Source: Colwellia sp. E2M01
Lineage (GTDB): Bacteria; Pseudomonadota; Gammaproteobacteria; Enterobacterales; Alteromonadaceae
DNA: 34,728 nucleotides
Direction of reading: 5' to 3'
NCBI RefSeq assembly: GCF_018860585.1
Contig: NZ_JAHKPR010000054.1
Span: 46,554 to 81,281, forward strand
The translations under genes and the position numbers were made by a program. The notes under the pieces were generated by a model. It was given only the letters and a program-made list of their open reading frames with translations, was not told the origin of the DNA and ran no database searches. Below are positions 17,468-27,281 of this stretch, in pieces; the first letter of the stretch is position 1; each line of letters opens with the position of its first letter.

Positions 17468-17512
17468 TAATTATTTAGCATTATGATTTGCTATTAAACA
17501 CGAGGTAGCACC

Positions 17513-18049
17513 ATGTTTTCAGCCAATACTACAACCAATACAGCAATCAACTTTACTAATACTAGACTTGGCAACTCTATTAACCAAACTATTGTAGCTA
17601 CGCCTTCAGAGTTAGTCGCGGAACAAGCGTGGTTAAAGTCTGACAGTGTTGAAAACCATGCTGAACTAACATTCAAATATGCCGATATCTGCCAACAACA
17701 TAATCAAACTAAAAAGTGGGTATTGTTTATTAACCCTGAAGAATCGTCATTAGAACAACTAGCCAAAACTCATGGAATTGATATTTCAAAGATACTTTGT
17801 GTTAGCTTTAAAGGTAAAAATAAAGTGAATAACATTGTTGATGATAAATCTGCCCATTTAGATATAGAACAAATAAAGAGTGTATTAAGTAGAGGTAATT
17901 GCTCGGCGGTTATCCTTTCCAATGCGACTTTTAGTGCTGACGAAATGCTTGCCCTAGATAGTAGTGCGAGGTTAGGCGAAACCCATTGTTTAGTACTAAA
18001 AAACAATAGAAGCAGTGAAGTTTCGTTCAATGCACTTAACATTCACTAA
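17513..18049 (+). CDS. sulA: SOS cell-division inhibitor SulA
   Basis: SulA is made on DNA damage and blocks FtsZ polymerisation until Lon degrades it. The 178-residue protein shares the E. coli SulA layout: a variable N-terminus of about 55 residues, then KKWVLFINPEESSLEQLAKT, corresponding to WQLWLTPQQKLSREWV in E. coli, the segment GIDISKILCVS, and IKSVLSRGNCSAVILSNATF, corresponding to the RTGNYSVVIGW region. Sequence identity is low, but the LexA box at 17448-17467 makes the assignment firm. GAGG near 17498 supports the ATG. Unlike Pseudomonas, it is not next to lexA. A hairpin at 18161-18187 could end the transcript. Confidence 0.85.
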   Translation: MFSANTTTNTAINFTNTRLGNSINQTIVATPSELVAEQAWLKSDSVENHAELTFKYADICQQHNQTKKWVLFINPEESSLEQLAKTHGIDISKILCVSFKGKNKVNNIVDDKSAHLDIEQIKSVLSRGNCSAVILSNATFSADEMLALDSSARLGETHCLVLKNNRSSEVSFNALNIH

Positions 18050-18160
18050 TAACTTAATTTTAATTATGTTATTAATCCAGTTAAGTTCTTTAATTAAATT
18101 CAACTTAGCTGATCTCGTTATTATAATTTGTATCGCATGAATTCACTTGCTCCCAATACT

Positions 18161-18187
18161 AAAACCTATTTTGATACAATAGGTTTT
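18161..18187 (+). terminator. Candidate sulA terminator
   Basis: AAAACCTATT (18161-18170) pairs perfectly with AATAGGTTTT (18178-18187) around a 7-nt loop, ending in a short T-run. It lies about 110 bases after sulA. An AT-rich palindrome with one mismatch also sits directly at the sulA stop (18048-18073). Confidence 0.55.
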
Positions 18188-18384
18188 GACTCTCTTACCT
18201 AACCTTCCTTTAGACAATGTAATTCCTCATGATTTAGCAATATCAACTAAACAACCTAGAATATAAAAGTTATTTCAATCTTTCTATTAAATAACTTTAA
18301 ATAATTACCTTGTCTAAACCACTAAAAACAACGCAAACAGTACAAAAAACAAACAAATAAGTTTAGGCTTATTTATTAAATTCT

Positions 18385-18392
18385 GCTATAAT
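18385..18392 (+). promoter_or_regulatory. Candidate ygiQ promoter (extended -10)
   Basis: The hexamer TATAAT at 18387-18392 is preceded by TG at 18385-18386, only two bases directly abutting it, which resembles an extended -10 motif with one base missing. No good -35 is present 15-18 bases upstream. It lies about 80 bases ahead of the ygiQ ATG. Confidence 0.45.
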
Positions 18393-18469
18393 CTTGCGCC
18401 CGCTATTGCGGTAAAATACCTGTTTGGTATTTCAACTTATAATCAGATAATTCCCAACGAGATAGTGAT

Positions 18470-20788
18470 ATGACTTCAGTAAAAAAACAAATAATTGCTA
18501 AACATCAACAAGGATTATTTGATTATCCAAAATACTGGGCTGAGTGTTATGGCACAGCACCATTTTTACCTATGTCACGTAAAGAAATGGACATACTCGG
18601 TTGGGATAGTTGCGACATTATTATTGTTACTGGCGATGCTTATGTTGATCACCCAAGTTTTGGTATGGCTATTATTGGTCGTATGCTTGAAGCCCAAGGT
18701 TTTAGAGTCGGTATCATTTCACAACCCGCGTGGCATTCTAAAGATGCTTTTATGGAGCTAGGTAAACCTAACTTATTTTTCGGTGTTACCGCCGGCAACA
18801 TGGACTCAATGATCAACCGTTATACCGCAGAGCGTAGAATGCGTCATGATGATGCTTATACACCAAATGATGAAGGCGGAAAACGACCTGATCGTGCGGT
18901 TACAGCTTATACCCAACGTTGTAAAGAAGCGTTTAAAGGTGTACCTGTCATTATTGGGGGTATTGAAGCTAGTTTACGTAGAATTGCTCATTATGATTAT
19001 TGGTCAGACAAAGTGCGTCGCTCTGTTTTGTTTGATTCAAAAGCAGATTTATTGGTGTTTGGTAATGCCGAGCGTCCGTTAGTTGAAATCGCACACCGTA
19101 TTGCCAAAGGCGAAGATATAAAGTCCATTACCGATGTGCGCGGTAGTGCCTTCTTAACTAATCAAGCATTACCTGGTTGGAAAGGTATTGATTCTCGTGA
19201 TATTGACCGACCGGGTAAAATAGATCCAATTCATAGCCCTTATGAAGAAATCACACCACAAACTTGTAGTGATAACGAAGCGAAAACCACTGAAGATGCA
19301 TTATTTAATGATGCTACATTAGATGTAACGAAAACAGCACAGCCTATTCAAATAGCGGACTACCGTAATAAAACGTGGGAAAATAAAGCCAAGCCTTGGG
19401 AAACTACCTATATAAACTTGCCAACATTTGATCAAGTTAAAGACAACAAAGTACTGTATGCACACGCCTCACGTATTTTTCATCAAGAGGTTAACCCTAC
19501 ATCGGCTAAACCACTGGTACAAAGCCATGGCACACGCCTTATTTGGTTAAACCCACCAGCTAAACCGTTATCCGAAGCAGAGATGGACGGCGTGTTCGGG
19601 CTTGATTATAAACGCGTTCCTCACCCAAGTTACGGTAAAGCGAAAATACCTGCTTATGACATGATCAAAACTTCCATTAATATTATGAGAGGCTGCTTTG
19701 GTGGTTGTACATTCTGCAGCATAACAGAGCATGAAGGTCGTATTATTCAAAGTCGTTCGCATGAATCTATCATAAACGAAATTGAAGATATTAAAGAAAA
19801 AGTTCCTGGTTTTACTGGCGTTATTTCCGACCTTGGTGGCCCAACTGCCAACATGTATCAGCTTAATTGTAAGAGTGAAAAAGCCGAAGCAACCTGTAGA
19901 AAGCCTTCTTGTGTGTGGCCAACTATTTGTGGCCATTTAGATACAGATCATACCCCAACTATCGAACTTTATCGTAAAGCTCGTGCTGTTAAAGGCATTA
20001 AAAAAGTATTGATTGCATCAGGTGTTCGCTACGATCTAGCCATCGAACATCCTGAATATGTTGAAGAACTTGCTACTCACCATGTTGGTGGTTATTTAAA
20101 AATAGCACCAGAGCATACCGAAAAAGGCCCACTTGATAAAATGATGAAGCCAGGTATGGGCAGCTATGACAAGTTTAAAGAGTTATTTGATCATTACTCT
20201 AAAGTTGCCGGTAAAAAACAGTATTTAATTCCATACTTTATTTCTGCTCATCCAGGCACAACCGACACAGATATGGTTAACCTTGCGCTTTGGCTAAAGA
20301 GTAATGACTTTAAGTTAGATCAAGTACAAAATTTTTACCCGTCACCATTAGCAAATGCAACCACTTTATATCACACAGAGATTAATTCTTTGCGAAATGT
20401 CACCAGCAAAAACATCGCCAAAGAAGGTGGCAGTATTACCGTACCTAAAGGCACAATACAAAGACGATTGCATAAAGCCATATTACGTTATCATGATCCT
20501 CTCAATTGGCCACAAATTCGTCAAGCGCTTACTAAAATGGGCTTAACTAAATTGATTGGATCAGGCCCTAATTGCTTAGTACCAAGAGAAACACGTAACG
20601 AGCAACATGCAAAAAATAACAGACAAGGAAAAAACAATTCCCAAGGCTTTAAAACAAGCCCAGGACAAAATAGACCTAAGTCAGGACAGGCTAATGGCAA
20701 AGGTAAACGTACGCCAATGCACAAAAAAGGCTTAACACGTTTTTCCGAAGATCAATTTAATGATAGAAAAAAGAAAAAGAGCCATTAA
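18470..20788 (+). CDS. ygiQ: YgiQ family radical SAM protein
   Basis: The 772-residue product is a YgiQ-type radical SAM enzyme. The N-terminal domain (about 1-300) has the B12-binding-like pattern [17 protein letters not shown]. The radical SAM cluster motif CxxxCxxC is at Cys409, Cys413 and Cys416 ([11 protein letters not shown]), an unusually central position that is typical of this family. A Cys-rich insertion ([20 protein letters not shown]) follows. The C-terminal tail from about residue 700 is basic and rich in N, Q, K and G, resembling a nucleic-acid-binding tail. The substrate of the family is not known to me. The gene is monocistronic, with a hairpin at 20796-20820 separating it from murQ. 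Confidence 0.93.
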   Translation: MTSVKKQIIAKHQQGLFDYPKYWAECYGTAPFLPMSRKEMDILGWDSCDIIIVTGDAYVDHPSFGMAIIGRMLEAQGFRVGIISQPAWHSKDAFMELGKPNLFFGVTAGNMDSMINRYTAERRMRHDDAYTPNDEGGKRPDRAVTAYTQRCKEAFKGVPVIIGGIEASLRRIAHYDYWSDKVRRSVLFDSKADLLVFGNAERPLVEIAHRIAKGEDIKSITDVRGSAFLTNQALPGWKGIDSRDIDRPGKIDPIHSPYEEITPQTCSDNEAKTTEDALFNDATLDVTKTAQPIQIADYRNKTWENKAKPWETTYINLPTFDQVKDNKVLYAHASRIFHQEVNPTSAKPLVQSHGTRLIWLNPPAKPLSEAEMDGVFGLDYKRVPHPSYGKAKIPAYDMIKTSINIMRGCFGGCTFCSITEHEGRIIQSRSHESIINEIEDIKEKVPGFTGVISDLGGPTANMYQLNCKSEKAEATCRKPSCVWPTICGHLDTDHTPTIELYRKARAVKGIKKVLIASGVRYDLAIEHPEYVEELATHHVGGYLKIAPEHTEKGPLDKMMKPGMGSYDKFKELFDHYSKVAGKKQYLIPYFISAHPGTTDTDMVNLALWLKSNDFKLDQVQNFYPSPLANATTLYHTEINSLRNVTSKNIAKEGGSITVPKGTIQRRLHKAILRYHDPLNWPQIRQALTKMGLTKLIGSGPNCLVPRETRNEQHAKNNRQGKNNSQGFKTSPGQNRPKSGQANGKGKRTPMHKKGLTRFSEDQFNDRKKKKSH

Positions 20789-20795
20789 GCTCTAG

Positions 20796-20820
20796 TGCCG
20801 TTCACTTAAGGTGAGCGGCA
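20796..20820. terminator. Hairpin between convergent ygiQ and murQ
   Basis: TGCCGTTCAC (20796-20805) pairs with GTGAGCGGCA (20811-20820), with one G:T pair and a 5-nt loop. It is GC-rich for this DNA and sits between two convergent stops. T-runs are poor on both sides. Confidence 0.55.
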
Positions 20821-20831
20821 TTAAAGCTAGA

Positions 20832-21752
20832 TTACCCTAATTCAATTGCTTTACGTAAAAAACCTTTATTATTAAGTAATGCTATTTCGGCACTTTTTAC
20901 ATCTAATCCGGTTAATACCATTAAACTTGCTAACTTAGTTTGGTTATTCGCTTCGGCCAATGCTTGCTCTGCTGTGGCAAAATCACATTCTGTTGCTTGC
21001 ATTACTATGCGGACAGCTCTGGCATAAAGCTTTTTATTACTGGCATTAACATCAATCATTAAATTTTTATAACTTTTTCCGCTGCGGATCATGCTAGCAG
21101 TACTGAGCATATTCAATATTAATTTTTGTGCCGTGCCTGACTTCATTCTTGTTGATCCAGTTAGAGCTTCGGCACCAACAACCGCACAAAGATTAACATC
21201 GGTATGCGTAGCATAATTATTATTAGCGCTACAACTAATGCCGATAACAGTTGCCTCCTGAGCTTTTGCAAATTGCATCGCTGATAATACATAAGGAGTA
21301 CGGCCACTTGCAGCAATACCAACAACCACATCTTTATTTGATAAGTTAATTGCGGTTAAATCACCAATCGCTAATTGTTTATTGTCTTCAGCACCTTCAA
21401 CTGCTTTGTACATAGCGCCTGCACCACCAGCTAAAATACCAATAACCTGCTCACTTGAAACACTAAATGTTGGTGGACATTCAACCGAGTCAAGCACACC
21501 TAAACGACCACTTGTACCTGCTCCGATATAGATTAATCGGCCCCCTACAGAAAAGGCATCGACAATCATATCAACGGCTTTAGCAATCTCAGGAAGTAAT
21601 TGTTCAACAACATCTGCCACTTTTTTATCTTCAGTATTAATTTTTTTAAGAACGCCAAGTGAATCAAGTAAATCTATATCTAAGGTATTTGGATTTTGCC
21701 CTTCGGTCGTTATATTATTTAACTCGTTTACTAAATTTTCTTGCTGATCCAT
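20832..21752 (-). CDS. murQ: N-acetylmuramic acid 6-phosphate etherase
   Basis: MurQ cleaves the lactyl ether of MurNAc-6-phosphate to give GlcNAc-6-phosphate and D-lactate, a step of peptidoglycan recycling. The 306-residue product has the SIS-fold motif IYIGAGTSGRLGVLDS with ECPPTF directly after, the second SIS motif VGIAASGRTPYVLSAM, and the conserved segment TGSTRMKSGTAQKLILNM. I place the start at the ATG at 21752, which is preceded by GAGAGAG; two upstream in-frame ATGs (21764 and 21812) lack this. Neighbouring anmK or PTS genes, common partners, are absent. The divergent neighbour is alanine racemase, also a cell-wall gene. Confidence 0.95.
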   Translation of the reverse strand: MDQQENLVNELNNITTEGQNPNTLDIDLLDSLGVLKKINTEDKKVADVVEQLLPEIAKAVDMIVDAFSVGGRLIYIGAGTSGRLGVLDSVECPPTFSVSSEQVIGILAGGAGAMYKAVEGAEDNKQLAIGDLTAINLSNKDVVVGIAASGRTPYVLSAMQFAKAQEATVIGISCSANNNYATHTDVNLCAVVGAEALTGSTRMKSGTAQKLILNMLSTASMIRSGKSYKNLMIDVNASNKKLYARAVRIVMQATECDFATAEQALAEANNQTKLASLMVLTGLDVKSAEIALLNNKGFLRKAIELG

Positions 21753-21989
21753 ACACTCTCTCATTGTTACAATTAAGTCTAATATTATGCTAAAAATTAT
21801 ATTATTTATCATGTTACACTGCTGAAATATAATAAATAGATAAATTAGTTCGCTTTTTATTTATTAAATGTTAATTAAAATTCATTTAAATTGTAAAGAT
21901 CGCTTACTTGGCTATTCCTTAGTTAATTTTATTAGATGATAATAGCTATCTAAATTTCCCCATTTATCCATAAATAACAGCAATTCATC

Positions 21990-23090
21990 ATGAGTTATAT
22001 TTCCAGACTTACACAAGCCGCCATTGATTTAGACGCGTTAGTTAAAAATTATCAATATATTGATAGTATTTCAGACACCAGTAATACTATCGCCGTTATT
22101 AAAGCTGATGCTTATGGGCATGATTCAATAAAAGTAGCGCATGCATTACAAGACTATGTAAGCCATTTTGCTGTGGGTTTTATTGATGAGGCTTTAACTT
22201 TACGTAATGCTGGGGTAACGACTAAAATAATCATTTTAGAAGGCCCATTTAAAGAGGCTGATTTTGCTATAGCGCAAGAGCATAACTTTTCGTTAATGCT
22301 ACATAGTGATTATCAAATTGATTGGTTCAAATCATTCAACCTTGCTACTACGGCTACGCAATTAACAAATGAATTATGGCTTAAAGTTGACACTGGGATG
22401 AATCGTTTAGGTTTTCAAATTAATCATATTGACCAGGTGATTTCACAACTCTCAATAGAGCAACAAGCTCAGTTAGTTTTATGTTCACATTTTTCGACTG
22501 CTGAGCAACTTAATAGCTCTAAGCCCTTAGCTCAATTATCTAAATTGAAAGCTTTAGTGGCTAAATACCATTGTAAATTTAGTATGGCTAACTCCGCGGG
22601 TATTTTAAATTGGCCACAAAGTCACGGTGATTATACTCGACTGGGCTTGGCGTTGTATGGCATATCACCAATTGGAGACACATCAACAAGTGCCCCACTT
22701 ATTCCCGTGATGACTTTACAGGCCAATATTATTGCAATTCATACCGTAAAAATTGGTGATACTGTTGGTTATGGCGATATTTGGCAAGCAAACCGTGACA
22801 CTAAACTTGCCACTATAGCTATAGGTTATGCAGATGGTTACCCAAGAAATGCTAAAGCAGGCACGCCAGTATTTATTAACGGTGAAGTTGCGCCTGTTGT
22901 TGGCCGAGTATCTATGGATATGATCACTGTCGATATTACCGATTTAGCATCCGTTAATATTGGCGACACGGCTGAGTTATGGGGTAAAAACATCAGCATA
23001 GATGTTGTTGCTCAATACAGTGATACCATTAATTATGAGCTATTAACTCGAGTATCGAAACGCGTACCTAAAATAGTAATAACTACATAA
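21990..23090 (+). CDS. alr: Alanine racemase
   Basis: Alanine racemase interconverts L- and D-alanine, providing D-alanine for peptidoglycan. The 366-residue PLP enzyme has its cofactor lysine at Lys38 in IAVIKADAYGHD and the catalytic tyrosine at Tyr261 in TVGYGDIWQA. Other landmarks are the LKVDTGMNRLGF segment and VGRVSMDMITVDIT. The length is standard for biosynthetic or catabolic Alr, and the sequence alone does not say which. The gene is divergent from murQ across about 240 bases. The ribosome-binding site is weak. I could not identify a clear terminator before the convergent queE end. Confidence 0.95.
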   Translation: MSYISRLTQAAIDLDALVKNYQYIDSISDTSNTIAVIKADAYGHDSIKVAHALQDYVSHFAVGFIDEALTLRNAGVTTKIIILEGPFKEADFAIAQEHNFSLMLHSDYQIDWFKSFNLATTATQLTNELWLKVDTGMNRLGFQINHIDQVISQLSIEQQAQLVLCSHFSTAEQLNSSKPLAQLSKLKALVAKYHCKFSMANSAGILNWPQSHGDYTRLGLALYGISPIGDTSTSAPLIPVMTLQANIIAIHTVKIGDTVGYGDIWQANRDTKLATIAIGYADGYPRNAKAGTPVFINGEVAPVVGRVSMDMITVDITDLASVNIGDTAELWGKNISIDVVAQYSDTINYELLTRVSKRVPKIVITT

Positions 23091-23250
23091 TTTATTAATT
23101 AAACTTTTATCAACCTCTTTTATCAACCTAATATTTTATCTAGCTATTTTTAGAGATAGAAAATTTTAGAAAGAAATAATCTGATAAATTTAAGTATTAA
23201 AAGCAAGCAATTTGTCGATAATTAAGAAAAATAACTACTGCGAACCTTTA

Positions 23251-23919
23251 TTATTCAATACCAATATATTTATGGACTTGTACTGACAAACGCCAGTTAT
23301 TAGCAATACAGGTTGCGATGGCTAATTCAGTTGCACGCTTCTTTTGACTAATAGGTTGTAAATAAATAGGCGTATCAATTACCTGGTGCTCTGCTAATAA
23401 TGCTTTTAAATCATCAACATGTTGCTCTGTCGCTACAGGGTGTTTAATTTCGTTGGCACGTGCCATAGCGCTATTTAAAATTTTATAACCGCCCCGCATA
23501 TTTACTTTAGGTGAAACAGTTACCCAGGACTTTTCTGTTGTAATTATTTCAAAGGTACCTGATGTTTCAATTTGCGTACTATAACCTCGTTGTTCAAATA
23601 GCTCACATAACGGCGTTAAGTCAACCATACAAGGCTCACCGCCGGTAATAACAATATGCTTTGCATTGAATTTTTTATCATTTACTAACGCTAAGATATC
23701 TTCAGGAGTGAAATTTGCCCAATGTTGTGTTTCTTCTGATTTTGTTAACATAGTTTCAGCGGTTACTTCATCATCCAATGAAATATCCCAAGTATGTTTG
23801 GTATCACACCATGAACAACCAACAGGACAACCTTGTAAACGAATAAAAATAGAAGGTTGTCCTGTAAAAGAGCCTTCACCTTGAATGGTTTCAAAAAGCT
23901 CATTAATTTTATAATTCAT
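23251..23919 (-). CDS. queE: 7-carboxy-7-deazaguanine synthase QueE
   Basis: QueE is the radical SAM enzyme that contracts 6-carboxytetrahydropterin to 7-carboxy-7-deazaguanine, the precursor of queuosine and related 7-deazaguanines. The 222-residue protein has the substrate segment FETIQGEGSFTGQPSIFIRL and the cluster motif Cys31-x3-Cys35-x2-Cys38 (GCPVGCSWCDTKHTW), the standard CxxxCxxC. The GGEP motif (HIVITGGEPCM) binds SAM. A longer form than the minimal QueE (E. coli 223), it fits the gammaproteobacterial type. It is divergent from queC, the next enzyme in the pathway, across 218 bases. No strong ribosome-binding site is visible. Confidence 0.95.
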   Translation of the reverse strand: MNYKINELFETIQGEGSFTGQPSIFIRLQGCPVGCSWCDTKHTWDISLDDEVTAETMLTKSEETQHWANFTPEDILALVNDKKFNAKHIVITGGEPCMVDLTPLCELFEQRGYSTQIETSGTFEIITTEKSWVTVSPKVNMRGGYKILNSAMARANEIKHPVATEQHVDDLKALLAEHQVIDTPIYLQPISQKKRATELAIATCIANNWRLSVQVHKYIGIE

Positions 23920-24049
23920 AAAGGGATTTTCTCTTATTCGTTGTCATGCGAGATGTTTACTATTTTATGCTATTCGCGCTAAATTCGCGCTTAAACAACT
24001 ACAGTATGTATTGTTATCTTTTAGGAGTAGGTATTTAGCGTAAAGACTA

Positions 24050-24078
24050 TTTAAACTAAACCCTATTTCAAGTAAAAT
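24050..24078 (+). promoter_or_regulatory. Candidate queC promoter
   Basis: TTTAAA (24050-24055) and TAAAAT (24073-24078) are spaced by 17 bases, about 60 bases ahead of queC. I see no convincing preQ1 riboswitch in the leader. Confidence 0.35.
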
Positions 24079-24137
24079 AGCGGCGTTTTTATTCATCATT
24101 TTCTAATTATACCCCAGATCAATTAAGAGAGCTTCAA

Positions 24138-24794
24138 ATGGCTGAAAAAGTTGTTGTTATTTATTCCGGTGGCATGGATTCCTTTACAGTTTTAAATCGT
24201 GCATTAAAGGATGGAAAAGAGGTTTACGCCTTATCTTTTGATTATGGGCAACGTCATGTAAAAGAATTAGAGTGCGCTAGTGCTGTATGTGATGAATTAA
24301 ATATTAAACATAAAGTAATAGATATTTCCGCTATTAACCAATTACTTGCGGGTTCATCTCTTACTGATGATATTGATATTCCTGAAGGACATTACGAAGC
24401 TGAAAATATGAAATCAACGATTGTACCTAATCGTAATATGATTTTGCTTTCATTAGCTGTTGCTTATGCCGTGTCGGTTGGTGCCGAGCAAGTTTATTAT
24501 GGCGCACACTCTGGCGATCATGCTATCTACCCGGATTGCCGACCTGAGTTTGTCGAAAAGATGAATGATGTATGTAAAATAGCTAATTATGAAAGTGTTG
24601 AAATATTCAGCCCTTATTTAAACGTCAATAAAACAGCCATTTTAGCTGATGGAATCGCTATGGGTTTAGATTACAGTAATACTTGGACTTGTTATAACGG
24701 TAGAGAAAAGGCTTGCGGTAAGTGTGGTGCCTGCCAAGAGCGTTTAGAAGCGTTTGCAGAAACTAATACAATAGATCCAATCGAGTACGAATAA
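24138..24794 (+). CDS. queC: 7-cyano-7-deazaguanine synthase QueC
   Basis: QueC uses ATP and ammonia to convert 7-carboxy-7-deazaguanine to preQ0, the product that feeds queuosine in tRNA. The 218-residue protein has the PP-loop SGGMDS at residues 10-15 and a zinc site made by Cys185, Cys193, Cys196 and Cys199 ([15 protein letters not shown]). [12 protein letters not shown] is the conserved middle motif. AAGAGAG lies ahead of the ATG. It forms a divergent pair with queE; the other queuosine genes are not in the window. Confidence 0.96.
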   Translation: MAEKVVVIYSGGMDSFTVLNRALKDGKEVYALSFDYGQRHVKELECASAVCDELNIKHKVIDISAINQLLAGSSLTDDIDIPEGHYEAENMKSTIVPNRNMILLSLAVAYAVSVGAEQVYYGAHSGDHAIYPDCRPEFVEKMNDVCKIANYESVEIFSPYLNVNKTAILADGIAMGLDYSNTWTCYNGREKACGKCGACQERLEAFAETNTIDPIEYE

Positions 24795-24899
24795 TTAGTC
24801 GATATTACTATCGCTGAGCTGTGGTAATGCTCAAACATACCTAAAGTATAGTCCACACATGCTTATTTAAAATAATTTTTTGAGCATACTTTTCAAAGG

Positions 24900-24932
24900 T
24901 AAGCTATTAATACAATATTAATTAATAGCTTA
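24900..24932. repeat. Perfect 12-bp inverted repeat after queC
   Basis: TAAGCTATTAAT at 24900-24911 is repeated in perfect inverse at 24921-24932 around a 9-nt loop. No T-run follows. It lies about 110 bases beyond queC and could end or stabilise that transcript, or serve as a protein-binding site. Confidence 0.6.
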
Positions 24933-25045
24933 TAACCTTATATATTAAAATGTTTATTAAAATAAGTTTTAATATAAAAAGCTTCTATCAGTAATTCCTC
25001 TATCCTCTAGACTTATAGCGTGTTCAATGAAAGTTGGAAATGCCC

Positions 25046-25258
25046 ATGAGCGCTAAAAGCAAGTATCAAGCACAACAATTACAGCAACTGATCAATACCA
25101 ACAATATAACTTACGCACATTTGTATTTAGAGCAACTCATGCTATTTCCTACCGAAATACAAGATAGGATCATAGAAGATATTAGTCAGCTTCCTTATTG
25201 CAACACTGATGCGATTGCACATATTTTTGGCCAGTATTCTGCGCACTGTTTAAAGTAG
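25046..25258 (+). CDS. Uncharacterised 70-residue protein
   Basis: I do not recognise this small, soluble, largely helical protein. It is rich in Q, L and I (KYQAQQLQQLINTNNITYA), has two cysteines (in LPYCNTDA and at SAHCLK) and has no signal or membrane segment. I place the start at the ATG at 25046, with GGAA six bases upstream; in-frame ATG 25040 and TTG 25034 are alternatives. Its stop ends one base before the stop of the convergent uvrB, so their transcripts must overlap unless termination is inside genes. Coding status is likely but not certain. Confidence 0.6.
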   Translation: MSAKSKYQAQQLQQLINTNNITYAHLYLEQLMLFPTEIQDRIIEDISQLPYCNTDAIAHIFGQYSAHCLK

Positions 25259-25259
25259 G

Positions 25260-27281
25260 TTAACTCGACAATTGTTGAATTCTTAATTTTGCTATTTTAT
25301 CACGTGCCGCTGCTGCTTGTTCAAATTCTAAGTTTTGTGCATGGGTTTGCATCAACTTTTCAAGTTCGACAATTTTAGCGTCTATTTGTACTGTCGTTAA
25401 CAACGGCTCTTCAGCATTTTTAGTGATCTGATAATGAGTATTCGCTTCGGCAACTTTATCTAACGCTTTAGCATCGCTGTAGCTACCAATTCCCATTACA
25501 TCGGTAATTTTTCTAACAACACCTTGTGGAGTAATCTTGTGATCAACATTGTATTGATGCTGTTTAGCTCGGCGGCGCTCCGTTTCATCAATTGCACGGC
25601 GCATAGAGCCTGTAATTTTATTTGCGTACAAAATGGCTTGGCCATTTATATTACGTGCCGCACGGCCAATAGTTTGAATTAATGAACGATCAGATCGTAA
25701 AAAGCCTTCTTTATCGGCATCAAGTATTGCCACTAATGACACTTCAGGCATATCTAAACCTTCACGTAATAGGTTAATGCCAACTAAAACATCAAACTTA
25801 CCTAATCTAAAATCACGAATAATCTCCATTCGTTCGACGGTATCTACATCTGAGTGCATATAACGAGCTTTTATATCATGCTCATCTAAATAATCTGTTA
25901 AGTCTTCAGCCATGCGCTTAGTTAACGTTGTCGCTAAAACACGTTCATTTAATGGTAACCGTTTACGTATTTCTGATAAAAGGTCATCAACTTGCGTGTC
26001 TACTGAGCGTACTTCGATTTGCGGGTCTAATAAACCTGTTGGACGTACAACTTGCTCAGCAATATCGCCTGCTGACTTTTCTAGTTCATATTTACTCGGG
26101 GTTGCTGATACGTAAATAGTTTGTGGTGCAAGTGCCTCAAACTCTTCAAATTTCATCGGTCTGTTATCTAATGCCGATGGCAACCTAAACCCATATTCAA
26201 CAAGGTTTTCTTTGCGCGATCGGTCGCCCTTATACATTGCACCAATTTGCGGTACCGTTACATGAGATTCATCAATGATCAATAAACCATCGTGAGGTAA
26301 ATAATCAAATAAGGTTGGCGGCGCATCACCTTGCTCTCTACCAGATAAATAACGGGAATAGTTTTCGATACCTGAGCAATAACCTAACTCGGTCATCATC
26401 TCTATATCAAATTGCGTACGCTGAACTATTCGCTGCTCTTCAACAAGTTTATTATTCGTTTTCAGCTGTTCAGATCTATGTTTTAGTTCTATTTTTATAT
26501 TTTCAACCGCTGATAATATTTTATCTCTAGGTGTCGCATAATGAGTTTTAGGGTAAACGGTTACGCGAGCTAAGCTTTGCTCTACTTGACCTGTTAAGGG
26601 ATCAAATTGACTAATACGTTCTATCTCTTCATCAAACAGTTCAACACGTAATGCAAGACGGTCCGATTCTGCAGGAAATATGTCAATAACATCACCACGA
26701 ACGCGATAAGTGGCACGCGCAAAGGCAACGTCATTACGTTTATACTGTAATTCAGCAAGACGACGTAAAATATCACGTTGATTGATAATATCGCCAACCG
26801 TTATATGTAACATCATTTTTAAATACGAATCTGGATCGCCCAAGCCGTAAATAGCAGATACAGAGGCAATAATAATGACATCTCTACGCTCTAAAAGCGC
26901 TTTAGTTGCCGATAAACGCATTTGCTCTATATGTTCATTCACTGATGCGTCTTTTTCAATAAAAGTATCGGTAGTTGGCACATACGCTTCTGGCTGATAA
27001 TAATCGTAGTAAGAAACAAAGTATTCAACGGCATTATTAGGGAAGAATTCTTTCATCTCACCATAAAGTTGCGCTGCTAGTGTTTTATTAGGCGCTAACA
27101 ACATAGTAGGACGGTTTAAGCTTTCAATTACATTAGCGATGGTAAATGTTTTACCTGAGCCCGTAACACCAAGCAAAGTTTGATGCGCTAAGCCTGATTC
27201 AATCCCTTCTAATAACTGCTTTATTGCTGTAGGTTGGTCACCACTTGGCGTGTAATCAGAGCATAATGTTATGTTTTTCAT
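25260..27281 (-). CDS. uvrB: Excinuclease ABC subunit B (UvrB)
   Basis: UvrB is the damage-verifying helicase-like subunit of nucleotide excision repair, loaded by UvrA and then joined by UvrC. The 673-residue length is typical. Walker A is GVTGSGKT at residues 38-45, the damage-probing beta-hairpin region is [17 protein letters not shown] near 92-110, and helicase motif VI is visible as [13 protein letters not shown]. The C-terminal UVR domain, which binds UvrC, is at about 630-665 ([20 protein letters not shown]). The start codon overlaps the stop of the upstream MATE gene as ATGA, with GGAG ahead, so translation is probably coupled. No LexA box is visible upstream of the pair. Confidence 0.98.
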   Translation of the reverse strand: MKNITLCSDYTPSGDQPTAIKQLLEGIESGLAHQTLLGVTGSGKTFTIANVIESLNRPTMLLAPNKTLAAQLYGEMKEFFPNNAVEYFVSYYDYYQPEAYVPTTDTFIEKDASVNEHIEQMRLSATKALLERRDVIIIASVSAIYGLGDPDSYLKMMLHITVGDIINQRDILRRLAELQYKRNDVAFARATYRVRGDVIDIFPAESDRLALRVELFDEEIERISQFDPLTGQVEQSLARVTVYPKTHYATPRDKILSAVENIKIELKHRSEQLKTNNKLVEEQRIVQRTQFDIEMMTELGYCSGIENYSRYLSGREQGDAPPTLFDYLPHDGLLIIDESHVTVPQIGAMYKGDRSRKENLVEYGFRLPSALDNRPMKFEEFEALAPQTIYVSATPSKYELEKSAGDIAEQVVRPTGLLDPQIEVRSVDTQVDDLLSEIRKRLPLNERVLATTLTKRMAEDLTDYLDEHDIKARYMHSDVDTVERMEIIRDFRLGKFDVLVGINLLREGLDMPEVSLVAILDADKEGFLRSDRSLIQTIGRAARNINGQAILYANKITGSMRRAIDETERRRAKQHQYNVDHKITPQGVVRKITDVMGIGSYSDAKALDKVAEANTHYQITKNAEEPLLTTVQIDAKIVELEKLMQTHAQNLEFEQAAAARDKIAKLRIQQLSS

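Larger units (their letters stand above)
16933..17512. other. Intergenic region between mntP and sulA
   Basis: These 580 bases hold a short hairpin after mntP (ATGCG/CGCAT, 16944-16957), a small tandem repeat of GCCTAAT (17030-17053), an A-tract (about 17260-17270) and the sulA promoter with its LexA box. I see no further gene. Confidence 0.5.
18050..18469. other. Intergenic region between sulA and ygiQ
   Basis: The 420 bases contain the two sulA-end hairpins, then the ygiQ promoter and a leader with two small hairpins: CCGC/GCGG at 18400-18411 and AAATACC/GGTATTT at 18414-18432. No gene is seen. Confidence 0.5.

Noticed and set aside
23920..24137. Possible preQ1 riboswitch ahead of queC
   Set aside because: The AAACTAAACCC stretch is only loosely reminiscent and no compact pseudoknot with the right stem is evident.
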